DNA of 64,000 nucleotides from Oxytricha trifallax (taxonomy: Eukaryota > Ciliophora > Spirotrichea > Sporadotrichida > Oxytrichidae): assembly GCA_000711775.1 (NCBI GenBank), contig ARYC01001452.1:25100-89099 (forward strand), in the 5' to 3' direction. The notes below the pieces were generated by a model. The model saw only the letters and a list, made by a program, of their open reading frames with translations. It was not told the DNA's origin and did not search any database. Of this stretch, positions 49,166 to 62,500 are shown in pieces (position 1 is the first letter of the stretch; each line of letters opens with the position of its first letter). Both the position numbers and the translations under genes were made by a program.

Positions 49166-49169
49166 TTGT

Positions 49170-52040
49170 TAGTCAGTAATATATAAATATTAATACTGCT
49201 ATAAAATAGTCGCTGCTTATTAGTTTATCTATCAGTATCATAATATTGTGATACCAAAAGATATTGACATTATTGATAAATCAAAATATATGAATCAGCA
49301 GAAACTATTTAAAATTTAAATTTTTCACAATTAATTAATCAACTTAGTTAGTCAAACCTAGTTTAGCTCTTATAAATAATGTAAAAATTACAAGAGCTTT
49401 AACTGAAATTATGCTATTTTTTATGCAATTTAATTCATGCCTTTTAGCTCGCATAAAACTTTCTGAATTCATATTAAAATTATATTAACCTAAGATCACC
49501 CAAAACAGATAGGTTTATTTTTATATTCAATATTAAAATAAAAAGCAAATTCAAATGTTAATATAATTATTAAAAATATTATCTGATAGCAAAAGGAAAT
49601 ATCAAAAGCATTTAATTTTTTAATAAAGCTAAGTATAATAAATTTCTTCTACTTAAATCTGAAGTTCTTGATTGATACTTTTCAATATCCACAACAATTT
49701 TACTTCTATAATAGGTAAATAGTTAAAAAAGAAACTTTTTTTTTCATATTATAAATAGATATATTGAAAATATGAAAACTAAACAGAGGATAATAAATAT
49801 TGAATGTTTCAAATATTAATCAAATTTTTTTATTTTCAAATATTTATGAGATTAATTTATATTATTTACCACTTCTTTATGTAAATGAATAATCTTAACA
49901 GCAAACAGAAAAGTTTTCAATCGAAATCTTAAATAAACAAACTCATCTTAAATTATATCCCCAATCTTTCTCTAGATATGATTAAATTCAACACATATTT
50001 TATATTGCTAAACAATTATAAATAAATATAAAATGATCTTAAGGCATTTTCATGAAGTTTAATTAAATTCTTATAATTTCACTTATTTAAAACTTGTTTT
50101 AATTAGTTTTACGCTCTTCTTCTAGAGTTTTCTTAAAAATGAGAATAATTAATTAAAATATCATTAAGCTAATTCGTTAACACACTTTCCTATCCTTTAT
50201 TATTACTGTTAAATATAATTAATTTGGAAATTAATTAATTTAAGTAAAATTAATTGCAGTTAAACTTAGTCAAATTAAGACATAATGGTACTATTTTTAT
50301 AGAGAATTCAAAATTTGCTTGACTTTAATATTAATGGTACTATTTTATCGCATCCCTTGAGTGAGATTAATCGAGTTTAATTATGGATGAATAGTCTAAT
50401 TGATTTTGATGTCAAAATAATAGTAAATTTATCTCACTCTAGAGATGCAATAAAATAGTAATGCCAATAATAAGTCGAGCTAATTTTAAATTCTATATAA
50501 AAAAAAGTATCATTGTGACAAGATTTTGATTAAGTTTAACTGCAATTAATTTTAATTAAATTAAATTAAATTTTATTTTCATTCCAAATTTAATTATACT
50601 TAGCAATAATTTATCTAAACTAAGCGCTCTGGTCACGAAACAATTCAAAATAGGCTTGACTCTATATGTTCACTAATTTGATTTGTGATTGTATCTAATT
50701 AAAGTATAATTTATTATTTAGCACCAATTTTTAAATCCCACAATAAAAATGCTCATGATTTATGAAATTACTGAAATATTATTTACGGTTAGAATAATTC
50801 CAGTTATAGCTCTTGTATTTTTTACTTAATCTATAAGAGGCATATAATTTTGAATGGCTAAGTTGATTAATTAATTATGATTCGTTTTAAATTTTAAATA
50901 GTTTCTACTGCTTCAAATATTTTTGATTTATCAATAATGAAATTAATCGAGTATATTATCAAAATTTAAATGAATTCAAACAAAAACCAATAGCGATCAG
51001 TAAGTATAAAATGGCTTAAGATACTATAACTATAGTAGCTGCTATAATTGATTAAGTCATCAGGTATGTATATAATTTAGACGTGAGTATAATAATAGTT
51101 GAGATCTCTTTACCAATAAATATAAAAACTCATAAGATTATTTGTTTTAACGAGTTGTTGAATTAATTCATTAATTATAGCATTCACAAGAAAATTACAG
51201 AATGGCTGAAGATTTCATAATGTCTAACATTTATGCGCATACTTTTCCAGAAATAAATTAAAATTCAGATAATATTTTGATTGCATATTTAACTTTAAAT
51301 TAATAAGTTCTTTTTTTATGAAACATTTTATAATTAAAGATACAATAAGGGATTTTTAAATTTTTGTTAATCAATTATTTATATAAATGCGTATAAATTG
51401 ATAGAAGAAAAGTCTTAAAATATCGAAATATTCTAATTGTAATTTAATAACATGATAATAATTTGAAAATTCTTAAAAAAAGGGAATATCGGTACATTAG
51501 GTTTAAGAATATATATACTTTAATGTAAGAGAAACGAAAAAGGGGTCTTAAATGATACAGAAATAAAAAAAGTAATTAAGAATTTGAATGTTAAATTTGA
51601 AATACAAAATTAGAGTCTATATTTTTCTTAAAAAATTTAAGGATAAAAAACCTGTTATAACTATATTGACTCCATAAATTTTTTTTGGTTATATATGTTC
51701 AATAATAGCATATATTTTATCTAAAATATTCGTAAATAATTGAGTGACAAAGTAGATTAAATTATCTGATGGAATAGTTTATGAAGTGAAAGTTGAAAAA
51801 TACTGATGCAAGCTTTGAAGAAGTTTATTTCTCAGTTACCAGGCTTCTCATGTTGCTCTAAAACTCTTCTAATATTGAAAATCTTGATGAAGTTAAAAAT
51901 TATTATTGGCTGTATAAATAATTTAATCCAGTCATTATTATAAAATAACTACCTATATACTTAGTCTTAAATTGAAACAACTTATATCTTAATATTATGT
52001 GATTAAATGTGTAATAAAAAGTCCTTTCAGAAATTGAGCA
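49170..52040. other. Long AT-rich intergenic region
   Basis: About 2.9 kb of A/T-rich DNA without a coding-like frame; it contains the inverted-repeat element at 50240-50560. Confidence 0.6.
50240..50560. mobile_element. MITE-like element with long imperfect inverted repeats
   Basis: The left part starts AAAATTAATTGCAGTTAAAC and the right part is its inverse, starting (inverted) with the same 20 bases. The similarity continues inward for about 120 bases per arm with scattered differences and small indels (CATAATGGTACTATT versus CACAATGATACTTTT; TATCGCATCCCTTGAGTGAG versus TATTGCATCTCTAGAGTGAG). No ORF inside. The A/T context hides any target duplication. Confidence 0.75.
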
Positions 52041-52043
52041 TCA

Positions 52044-55000
52044 ATGAGAAACAAAGTATACCGCACAAGAGAAGAAATCTAGAAAATCGAGGAGAATAAA
52101 ATAACTGAACTTCTTAAGATAAAAACAGAAGAAGATTTAATCATAGATAAAATAAAGGAAGATTGGGAACTTGAATGCATGTGCTGGCGGCAGTGGCAGC
52201 AGCTAAAGTAATAATGACAAGAAAATCCTAAAAAAGGCAAAGAAATAAATTAAAATTAATAGCAAAAAAATGCGAACGAATTAGACATAAAAGAAGAGGA
52301 AGAGTTTAATTTTGGTTAAAAACTCTAAAAAGGGCTAGAATAAAAGAGTTGAGAAAGGCAATGTAAATAATACATAAGCATATTTTGGTGGAATGACAAT
52401 TGGGAAATAAGTGCTCAATCATTAAAACTATAGAAATATAATCAAGAGCCAGTAAGAAAAATAAGAAGTCATTATTAATGACTTCCTGGATAAATATCTC
52501 ACGGAAATCTAACCTCCGCCCAATACATACTTTGAGAATTTTAAAAAGAAGGAGACATGTGAACTTGAATATGAAAATAGAAACAATAAAAATTGAAAGG
52601 TATTTTAAATGTCCGAATTTTCGATTTACTATAGAATTAAATGTCTCGTAGAATGATTAGAGATGAACATGACTAGAAATCAAAGTTAAGCTTACAGTTT
52701 TATTAAAAATCCACACCTCTCTTCATATAATGAACCCTTGAATCTGATAAGAGATTTTAGTCAGCTGAATTATGAAAAAATAGATTTTTGCAATATATCA
52801 CAGTTATTGAAAGACAAATTAGGTGGAATTACTTATAATGCAGGAGCATGAGTCACCCACATATTTCAAGAGTAAATAATTCAATGGAAGGAAGGAAATA
52901 TTTAGATCAATGAAGAAAATATAGTTGACACATTTAACGACTATAATGTTAGAGGGCATTCTAGGAAAATTTACAAAAATAGGCAATATTACTAAGTTAA
53001 CTTTGGATTTCTAGAAATAATTGAAGGAAAATTAATATCAGATGGTTTTGCTATATCTTTTTAACTTTTTCAAGTAATTTATTGAATTTTGAGGTCTATA
53101 AAATTAGACCGCAATTAGGAATGGTTTTTGAGAGTTTTATGTTCAAAGTTGGCATTATTCTTCAAAAATGTAGCTTAGAAATGCTTGATATCTAAAAATA
53201 GCTCTCTTCCAAGCAGGATAATATTCAAAGCAGTAGCTTACTTTGAATTCTATTTCACTCACTTAAGTAAAAACTTTATTACCATAGATGAGCCAATTAC
53301 TTTGTTTAAAGCAACTTATTAATTCTCATGATTTAAGAAAATTTGAATTTTACATGATATTATTAAAAATGGAATCATGGACTTTTTAATCTTAGAGGAT
53401 GAAGATCTGCTTAGACTTTAAAAAATTATTGGAGTGAGCATTATAATAGAAATAGAATAATTAAACGAAAAATAGCGAAAATAATATATCTATATAATAA
53501 AATTGGCAAAATAGGCCTATTATCTTATGACCAAAAATAAATTCTTTGTAAATAATGTTTTCAAAACTGAATTAATTAATTAGAAAAATAATAAAATTAA
53601 ACTTACCTATAGAAAATACGTTTTATTTTCTTCTTTTTATGGATATACTTTCATTATAATGAAGAAATAAAAATTTAAATATAAAATTTATGTTCTGCAA
53701 AAATTATTTTGATACAGGTTTAGCATTAAACTTTTATTTATTCTTTTTTATTTTCGGAATAATAATTTGGACGATATATTTTTAACTTAAGTAAACCTAA
53801 ACCAGTAAAATCCCTCACAATTGCCCCAAGTCTAAGTGGATAAAATAAAAGCAACAGATAGAGTTACCATTCTCCTAAATTATTTGTTTGTAGTAATCAA
53901 GAATAATCAACTTTTGGATCACCCAGAGCTAAACTTACTCAAGGAGATTTTTATTGCTTCAATCTAGCCTTAAATCGATATAATGGCAGATTTGATTGAT
54001 AAAGGGGAATTAAAGGATCTAAAGCAAACCCAAAAATTTCGCAAATAACAATCAGGAAAGTGACTATACTCCCTAGACAGGTAATAATTAACACCACTTA
54101 GGTCATATCTAAGATCAAAGTAATGATGTTTCTTACTTTTAGGGTAGGGTAATTAAGGGTTCAGTTCATTTTTATAAACTGCAAAGCAGTAAAGTCGAAG
54201 TTTTTATCCCAATTTTCTTAAGACCATTAATGAAAGAAATTTTATCTATCGGTAAGTCGATTATGATAGTGAGGTACCTAAATAAACTACACATTATGTT
54301 AAGAGTGAATTCCAAAAATTCGTAGACTTTAAATTTATATATTAACAGAGACTATTCAAGGAAATTGATATGTTTAAAGTTCAAGATAATTTGATCGTTT
54401 ACTACGAAGAAGATAAATTCTAACCAAGTAAAAAGCTTGTTTAATGTGGATGAAAAACTTCTATAAATCTAAGATTTTAAACAATCTTTTATTTAGAAAT
54501 TATTTTAGATTCAATTACAGGTAGGCTTATGTGAAAATTGGAAACATTATGAATGAATCAATTTAAATAAAAAGTTATAGAGAGCTACTGAATATAGCAC
54601 TCTTTTAATGATCTTCCTATGATGAAGGTAAACCATGATAATTATTTAAATAAAGTATAAGAAATATTAATCACAAATAAATTTATTCTACAATAAATAA
54701 CTATCGTCAAAATTTTCTTAAAATTATAGTTACAAAAAATAGTTTTTAAGGTTTTAAAGCTATGAAATTCAATAATATCTTTCAAATAAAATAATTTAAT
54801 AATAAATCTTAATATATTAAAGATATTTATTATACTTTAAAACAGCGCTCAACTGTAGTGGTCTGAATATTTATCAGTTACCTTAGATCCAGAGAGGCTC
54901 AGAGAACAGTTTCGTATCAACCTATCATTCAGATAGCCTGTTCACTCCAGAAAACTTGAGAATCCAAATAATCAAAACAGGGTCTTGCAGTAAAATTAAT

Positions 55001-55689
55001 TATAACGAGAAGATGTTGAAATTAATTCAATAAATGCAGATTAAAATAGTAAATTCAATTAAGAGAAATAAAGTGGCTTTTCAAGAAAAATTTGCTTGAT
55101 AACGATAAATATTTGAGCCTCTCTAATATATATAATTACTCAAATACTGTGCTTGTAAACTACTAGAATTCTATAAATAACTATCAAGCTTTTCAGACAT
55201 TTGACTATCTTACTAAAATCACTCAAGATAACAAAAATGGACAAAAGAAGATAATTAACTTCTGAAAAGACTTACTCTTTCAAAAACCAGACGATTGGGA
55301 ATTTGGTGAAATAAAAACTCATTACTCCATTGATTTATTATTATTTTGATTATTTGCATTAGATCTATATAAGGACTTGCTCTCAGTAATCAAAAGCTAC
55401 TCAATGCAGATTCTAAAAAAGTCTCAAACTTTTACGTCAAGTACATTTTATGGAAGCTGGCCATTAAATGCATTAATTTGGTCTTTCATTGTTTAAGTAA
55501 ATGGATAAAGGCAGAGCGATTGATAATTTGTAGATGGTCTATGGCTAATTTAAGGAGAGAGTAAGCCAGAACAGCTTCCTGCATAAATATGCTGAGTTCT
55601 TGGAGAAAATCAGAGAAGTGTTCAAAGACGATCTTAAACAATACGCCATAGACTCTGTTATTAACATATTTACTAATTTAACGAACTGA
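52044..55689 (+). CDS. Probable Spc97/Spc98-family gamma-tubulin complex protein
   Basis: GCP proteins form the gamma-tubulin ring complex that nucleates microtubules at basal bodies. Possible start MRNKVYRTREEIQKIEENKI at 52044; Lys-rich N-terminal part; NPHLSSYNEPLNLIRDFSQL; VNFGFLEIIEGKLISDGFA. GCP-like features: LLNYLFVVIKNNQLLDHPEL, FIASIQPQIDIMADLIDKGE, LKD (the weakly conserved helix before the L-D-P-x-x-E-F motif), IPIFLRPLMKEILSIGKSIM (the FL-x-P...GKS motif) and a C-terminal helix FLHKYAEFLEKIREVFKDDL, then TGA 55687. Many frame breaks and in-frame TGAs (for example LVE, TGA, LEMN and AGA, TGA, VTHIF). A/T-rich gaps near 53450-53780 and 54430-54840 may be introns or IES. Confidence 0.55.
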
Positions 55690-56667
55690 TTAATTTCTAA
55701 ATGAATATATAATTTTTAGATATATTTTTATTTACATATATATTAAATTTCATTTATCATTTTATGGTAGCTAAATTAATATTAATTAGGATAAATTGAT
55801 TTATCCCACAATTTTATATAGATATTTGAAAATAAATCAAGCAAGATAAATATATCATGTTGAGCTAAGTAATTGTTAAGCCTAAAAATTAGAAATTAAT
55901 AAGTTAACATATTCAAATAAATTTGAATAAAAAAACAGAGTATAAAACTAGTAAAGAATGGTTATATTTTTTAAATTATCAATTCCTTTAATTTCTCTCT
56001 TATTATTGCTAAAATAGAATTGAATCAGGAAATTGTGAAAATAAAATTAAAAATAAATAAATAATATAATTAGACCAATGGAAAAATGCGTAAACCCCAA
56101 ATCCCCTCAATTTCAAAACCCCTGTTTTTTTGTTGCTATGTGTCATTTTTTTATTAGTAGTTGGTCAAAAAATTTAGGGGGCTGGTCAAAATTATATATG
56201 TACTTGTAAAAATTGATACATCTCAAATTTAGGGGTCTTTATAATTAGGGAAGTTGGGACATTTGCGAAATTAGCGATTTCAGAGATTTGCGTAGTTTAG
56301 GCCAAAATAGGGACTTTTTCATAAAAACCTCTCTCATTTACCGAAAAGGGGCTTGAAAGTAGGGTAACTCCATTAAAATTTGGAAGTTTTGCCAAAATAT
56401 GGCACTCATGCATAATTGCGATAATATAAAGGCAAATGCAACTAAGTAGAATCGCGAAGGAAGTGGCCATTTTAAGAGTGCAAATGTGAAATAGAAGCAG
56501 TATTTTAGAATTGAGTGTTGTAAAGAGTGAATTAGGACATTTTTAAGTAAAATATAAATAGTGTTATTAATTATAATAATCTGCGATGAATTTAAAACTG
56601 ACATGACAGGGGAAATTGTAAAGGGAAACAGGTTTTATACACTACTTCAGCTATGAAACAAACATCA
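55690..56667. other. AT-rich spacer with repeated C-rich and GGTCAAAA motifs
   Basis: Convergent 3' ends flank it. At 56090-56240 are GTAAACCCC, AATCCCC, AAAACCCC and two copies of GGTCAAAA with TTTAGGGG; these could be the degenerate end of the transposon on its right. No gene. Confidence 0.5.
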
Positions 56668-59421
56668 TCACACAAAACCGAACCGAAGAGTGTGAATCCA
56701 CTTCTTGATACTGAATGCCCACATCCCCTGGATGTCTTCTTTTCTTAAATTCTGAACGATTTCCGCAACCCTCTTCACCAATTGCTGCCTAAAAGTGTAA
56801 AGCCCATTAAAACTTACTTGTTCTGAATAGTGTCCATCTTCATCTCCTTCTTTGTAAAGGAGAATAACTGCTCAATTGGATTGCGCCAAGGCGAGTATTC
56901 GGCGTTGAAGAGCACATTCACTTTAAACTTTCTGGCTGTGGCTAACATCTCTGAATATTTATGAATGACTGCGTTGTCCATCAGCAGGACCACTTTCTTC
57001 GAGTGTAGTTCTTTGTCAGTTCTTACACTGCGTAAGGTATGGTAGATAAAGTTTTCAAAGAGAACTGAGTAAAAAGCTCCTTCTATCACTTGACTGGAGA
57101 TAATTCTATCCTAGGAAATCGCAGCAATATAAGACATTGAGAATTGCTATCTCTTAGTTGAGCTTTTCTTAATTGACATCTCTCTCACTTTCATCCCATA
57201 GTGTCCCAGGTTCTGCTTCATCTCGCTCTAGTATTCCTTAATGCTTTTCAAGTGAAGGTCTATAAATAGCTGGGGCCAAAGCTTTTAGTAAGAGCCCCTT
57301 TCACTCTGCAAGTTTCCCTGCTCTGACCCAGGGTTCGATGAGTCTTTGTGGAAGCTACTTGAGAGTTTTAATTTCCTAGGAGTGACCGCAAACCGACTTT
57401 CCAACTTGGTTTCGGCACCTAGGTCAACAGACTTCTTCCTCGAAGATTCCAGTTTTAGTTTTGATATTTTATCGAGAATAGGAGTTAAACCACTCTTCAC
57501 TTTTGAAGCTGAATTGTCTTCAGACACCACTGATTTCACTGAACTATTTATGCGGAAACTCTGAAAAGTTTTAGTCAAGCTGAATTTCTAATTGGAGGTC
57601 TCAAGGACCTCTAATATCGGGGAGAGGTCCTTTGTAAATGCAAGCCGAGTTTTCATTGAAGGGGTCTGAAGTTGCTTTTTTTATGGTTTCAGTTATGGAT
57701 TTCCCTAAAAGTATTATGCATTAATAATTACCTTAGTATTTTCAATGGTTTTCTAACTATAATTACTGGTTTTCGATGACTACTTTGACCCCCTTAGAAC
57801 TTTCGCTCCATGAATTTAGATTGGAGTGCTGACAAGTTTCTTTGGCGTCTAGGATATTTCTTAAACCCCTATCCTACCTTAGGTCCTATAAAGCTTTTCA
57901 TTACAAAATGGCTAATTGCTTACGAAGTTGACTTAGCCATACCGAATTTTCCATTTTTAATATTTCCAACCTTTTAATTACAATTTTTAGAAAACCCTAA
58001 GTCAAATGAATTTGAAACCTTCTCTAATTATTCCCCAACATTTTAAATTTCTCAGGTGGAAGCTCTCTGAGAATTTTGAAGTTGAAGAATCAGAACTTTG
58101 ATTCATTTTGAGGAGCATTTTTCCATACAAAAGTCTGTCATCGCTAGCGAGGATCATGCTATCATTTTGCAACCTTTTTTATCGCTTCTGTAATTTTGCA
58201 GAATCTCGATGCATATCTTTAATGTTGAAGCTCCATTACTTTGAGGGCATCGAGTCCGATCGGAAGTTGCTCTCATCAACTGAAATGATAACTGCATCCT
58301 CATATAAGAACTGAGCCAACAACCTGCTAATCCAGAGCCTCTTCTCATTGAAGTTCGAGTCTCTATACTTTGTATTAGCAGCCTGAGTTTTCCCATATCT
58401 TAGATGGAACTTATCTCACAGAATCTTTTGAAGAGTGGTAACGCAAGGCACCTTTAAGTAGCTTACACTCTGGCTATGTTTGAGCCAGGTTTAATAAATA
58501 ATTATGAAGCTTCTATCCTGTAACTTCGTAAATTCCGTTCTGTTCTAGGTAGGCCTGGATAGAATCAAGCAAGAGCTAGTTCCCACAAACCCCTTTTCTA
58601 CCCACTTTCTTTTGTGGTTCAGGATCAAGAATCTTATGCTTGACCTCGTACTTAAACTTTTCGATAGTCTTATATACAACATCCACATCCATCCTCAATT
58701 TCTTAGCCACTTGACGAGGCTTTAATTGTTCGTTATAGTATAGATTTATAACCTCTAATTTCTTACATGCGAGCTTAGCTTCTCTTTTCTTCAAAAAAGG
58801 ATTGCTAATTAACTTCTAGGATTTGCCTTTTTATTTTATTGTCTCGTTGAGAGCATCTATTAAATTTTGACTCCCTCTAAGAGCTCCTCGTTACTAATTA
58901 ACTTTGCATCCTCCTGTAATATTTTTGCTTGTGTCGCTTTCTTAATTATTCATAACTGGTTTATTCCTGATTCTGGCAAGTCGAAAACTTTGAAGGTAAG
59001 CTTCAAGGAATTTGCAAAGCTCATCATCATTTTATATGTAACAAACATCAACATTACTGGCTAAATATTCTTGAATTTTTTCTTAAGGAAGTTTTATAAT
59101 TGCTCCACCTGCAAGCTTCTAGATTTGTACAGGGACTTCACCACTGTTTAACAGTTATCCAGAATTGTATGTGAACTTTGTTGACTAAATAACGTTTGGT
59201 AATAATTTACCAAGCACGACAGGAGTCCATTTAACAATAGATTTCTCTTAAGCCTTAACTTTGCTTGGCTTGATTTCAGTCAGGGCATTAGTGATGAGAA
59301 ACTCGTCGCTCAATATTTAATTCTGTGAGCAAGAAACTCCTGAATAAGACGCATCCTTAGATTCTTCTTAAGTGTGCTATTATATTTGCTGCCTAGGGGT
59401 ATTAGTTCTTTAGTCCCTCAT
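56668..59421 (-). CDS. Very large Tc1/mariner-type DD34E transposase with a split catalytic core
   Basis: Start MRDQRTNTPRQQIQQ at 59421, tandem TGA at 56668 after KKWIHTLRFGFV; about 917 codons against about 340 usual. Order: N-terminal extension of about 200 residues (KWTPVVLGKLLPNVIQSTKF); helix-turn-helix KPRQVAKKLRMDVDVVYKTI; first Asp in AVIISVDESNFRSD; about 330 residues of Ser/Lys/Gln-rich insert (57150-58230); core resumes at FSMSYIAAISQDRIISSQVI, EGAFYSVLFENFIYHT; second Asp in KVVLLMDNAVIHKY; Glu in YSPWRNPIEQLFSFTKKEMK. 34 residues lie between second Asp and Glu. All catalytic residues are present. One frame break near 58460; in-frame TGAs at 58416 and 58002; otherwise open throughout. 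Divergent from the gene at 59527 with 105 bp between starts. Confidence 0.9.
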
Positions 59422-59526
59422 TTATTATTAGCTTTTATCTTTATAGCTAAGCTTAATCAAAATTATTTAATTAAAATTATTAAGGATATTTGGATACATT
59501 GTTTATAATTCTATTAAAAAGAAACA
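59422..59526. promoter_or_regulatory. Compact divergent promoter region
   Basis: Only 105 A/T-rich bases separate the start codons of the large transposase (minus) and the long plus-strand gene, so both must be driven from here or from inside the coding sequences. No specific element identified. Confidence 0.4.
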
Positions 59527-62500
59527 ATGACACATCACTCTCTCATTGGAAACGTAAAATTCAAACTCATACCGACAGATATTGATAAGATTATCTATGC
59601 TTACAAGGAAGGAGACTCTGCTCTTGAAATTGCATAGCTCTACACTCTCTAATACTAGAGTCATAAAGCGCCCCTTTGTACTTTTTCAGGGACAGTATTT
59701 GAGTTCTTATGTTCTCATGACACTGAAGGGATCAAGTTGTTCATCTGTTATCTTGATAGCCTTATAAAAAACAAACCCTAGTTGAGAAGCCGTACTTTCA
59801 ACTCTTTGTGAAGATTGTCTATGCGATTTTCTTAAATAAGCTCTAGAACCCCTTACTAAATACAACTCCGACAAAGTAGTTAACACTTGTTTAGCTGGAC
59901 CCTGTAATTTTCTAAGATATGGTCGACAGTAAATCCTTAGATGGAGTCCAATTTGAATTGATTCAAGCTATACAAAACAAGGAAATTACTTAGAGGCATA
60001 CCCGACTTTAGAATCTTAAGTATACAAAATATAGGAAAGGAGAAAAATTTGACATACACCAATCAGATAGACAAACTGTTTGCTCTGCTGACTTAGAACT
60101 CCTTACCCACACTGTTAAAGCCCAAGATGTTTAAAATTGTAAGCTCATAAAAAAGAAGAAATTTCCAGTTTCGATGACTTGATTAAAGATTAAGAAGTTG
60201 ACAATCCAAATCCAGGATATATAAATATATCTTTGGAAGATGATTTAGACGAAGATATTGGAGATGGTAACTATATCTCTAATTAGGATGATTATATTCG
60301 AAGTATGCAGTTTAAAAAACTCTTGACCAACAGTGATATTTTCAGTAAGAAGTAAATAAAGACCAAAAGTCCTAATTGATTTTGAGTTAGATGAAAAATA
60401 ATAACAATTCAAATATCAACCCTCTTTTCTCGTAAGAAGATGATAAAGATCATCTTGAAGAACTGGAGAACAACTTAGACCTCAATACGTTCAATTAAAC
60501 TGTGAGAGGCATTTCAGATTATCAATATTCGCAGTAGCGATTACCAAATCAAGAAGGACAGATGATTTAATTATACCAAGAAACTCAAATGTCAGATTAC
60601 CAAAGTAAAATTGAAACTTTTTAAACTAAGCCACGCACTTGGGAAGAATAATAGATTTTAATAAAAGACTTAATACACAGCTTCTTAGAAATTGTCAAGG
60701 CAAGCCCTTACTGTAATTACTGGTTTTGCTAAGCCACTTATAAAAACACCAGGTTAAGATTCTTTGATGAGTTGAAAGTTCTTACTTCTAACATAGAAGA
60801 ACTGAAGGAACAAAGAGAAATCATGCAAGAAAATGGGAAAAGTAAATCGAAAATTTCGAGATAAGTGAACAATCAGAGCAAAGAAAAATTATCATATGAA
60901 CAGCTGCGACTGAAGAAAACTTCAGGCATGATAACTCCAAATAAATACCACGAAATTAAAGAAAATAAAGAGCTAATTGAATAACAAAAGCAACCACAGA
61001 AACCATCAAAGCCCACAGCCTTTACCAAGGATTTCAAACACGGTTCTGAGATTAAAAATAATGGAAGAGGGAAGATAATAAGGAGAAGAAGTCACTCTCC
61101 CGCTTATACGGTATCGCCACTATTGAATGAGGATAGTGAGGAAGATACAATACTCCATCGCTTTCACATAATTGATTTCCCTCTTCCAAGTTTCACAGAT
61201 AGCGAAATAGTTCATATTAAGAGCACTCTTGGCTATGCTGTCAAACTCTATAAATACATTGAAAACGACTGCGACTCATATAAAAAAGCTATGTTCACAG
61301 GATCACCTTTTTTTCAATGCAATAGACATCGCCTTATGCATACCTCCTTTAGGTATCAAGTTTCTCCAGGATCAAATAAAAACCAAATTCTTTCAGAATA
61401 GAAATTACAAGCAGGCCTTCAACACAGATTATTATTTCAAGCCAGAAATCTGCAATTAACCCGAAAACTACTCATACGCCAACGAACTTCTCGGGCTGCT
61501 TAATATACTCTGTGATGGTCCAGTCTACAATGATTTGAGAGCAACCTTTATGATGCTGGCTGCATTTTATTCTTCTGAGCCTGAATAAATAACAAGTGAC
61601 CACTTTCTGAACCCTTTTAATTTCCCTTTAAGATAAGTGCTCCATGCTCTGATTTTCAATTATAAGTTGCAGCCTTTTAAAGTCACAATATTTCATGAGG
61701 TAGATTATACAAAAAACAACCTTGTCAGCCTTTCCATCGATATTTGAACTTACCCATAAGAATCTAGACACTCTAAGTGAACGCGTCTATGGAGAGGGCT
61801 CTGTGGTTATCGAGGTGGTTTATTTTCATGATAAGGATCCAACCCCTCGGTCTGAGTTTGTGGTGTTAAGGGAGGACGAAGACTACCTTTTTGTTGCTAT
61901 GTCAATGAAGAGAGGGATCATTAAAATACCCTAACTTTTCACAAATCAAAAAGGCAGAGAACAGGAATATGTTATTAACTTGATCGATGAAATCCTGGAT
62001 GATGAGGCTTTTTAAATTGGGCTTAACATGCCAGTTTAGCTGAGGTTTTATTCGGTAACTTTATAAGACACACCTCCTCCCACCACTATGCTTGGAACCC
62101 CTGCGAGCTACTAATACAGACTTAGAAACTTTTGGGTCAAGTTTTTTAATTGTAAGTTTTGTTATTATTTAACTTTTGTAGCTACAATGTCACGGAGCTG
62201 GAATATTGCGTTGCAGATATTTCCAAAGAGGAAAAGTATATGTTCATGCTTGTCGATAAGATGGTCTCTAAAGTCTAGAAGAAATTTAAATTGCACGATG
62301 AGGTGCAATACCCTTACTGTGACATATTAGTCTAAACTAAGCCATCTTACAATGCTCTTAGGATGATCAAACAAAAGATTGTCAATTTTGGTAAGCTTAA
62401 TTATTTTCAACCATAAAGGTAAAAATGAAACGTTAGAGGAATATGTGAAACATATGGATCGAAAGCACAATGAATTCAACATTTATATCTGTTTAGACAC

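Noticed and set aside
56338-56604. Minus-strand open frame downstream of the large transposase
   Set aside because: It lies after the tandem TGA stop, has noncoding composition and no relation to the transposase frame.
57346-57564. Plus-strand open frame of 72 codons
   Set aside because: Antisense shadow of the transposase insert, which is open in its own frame across the whole region.
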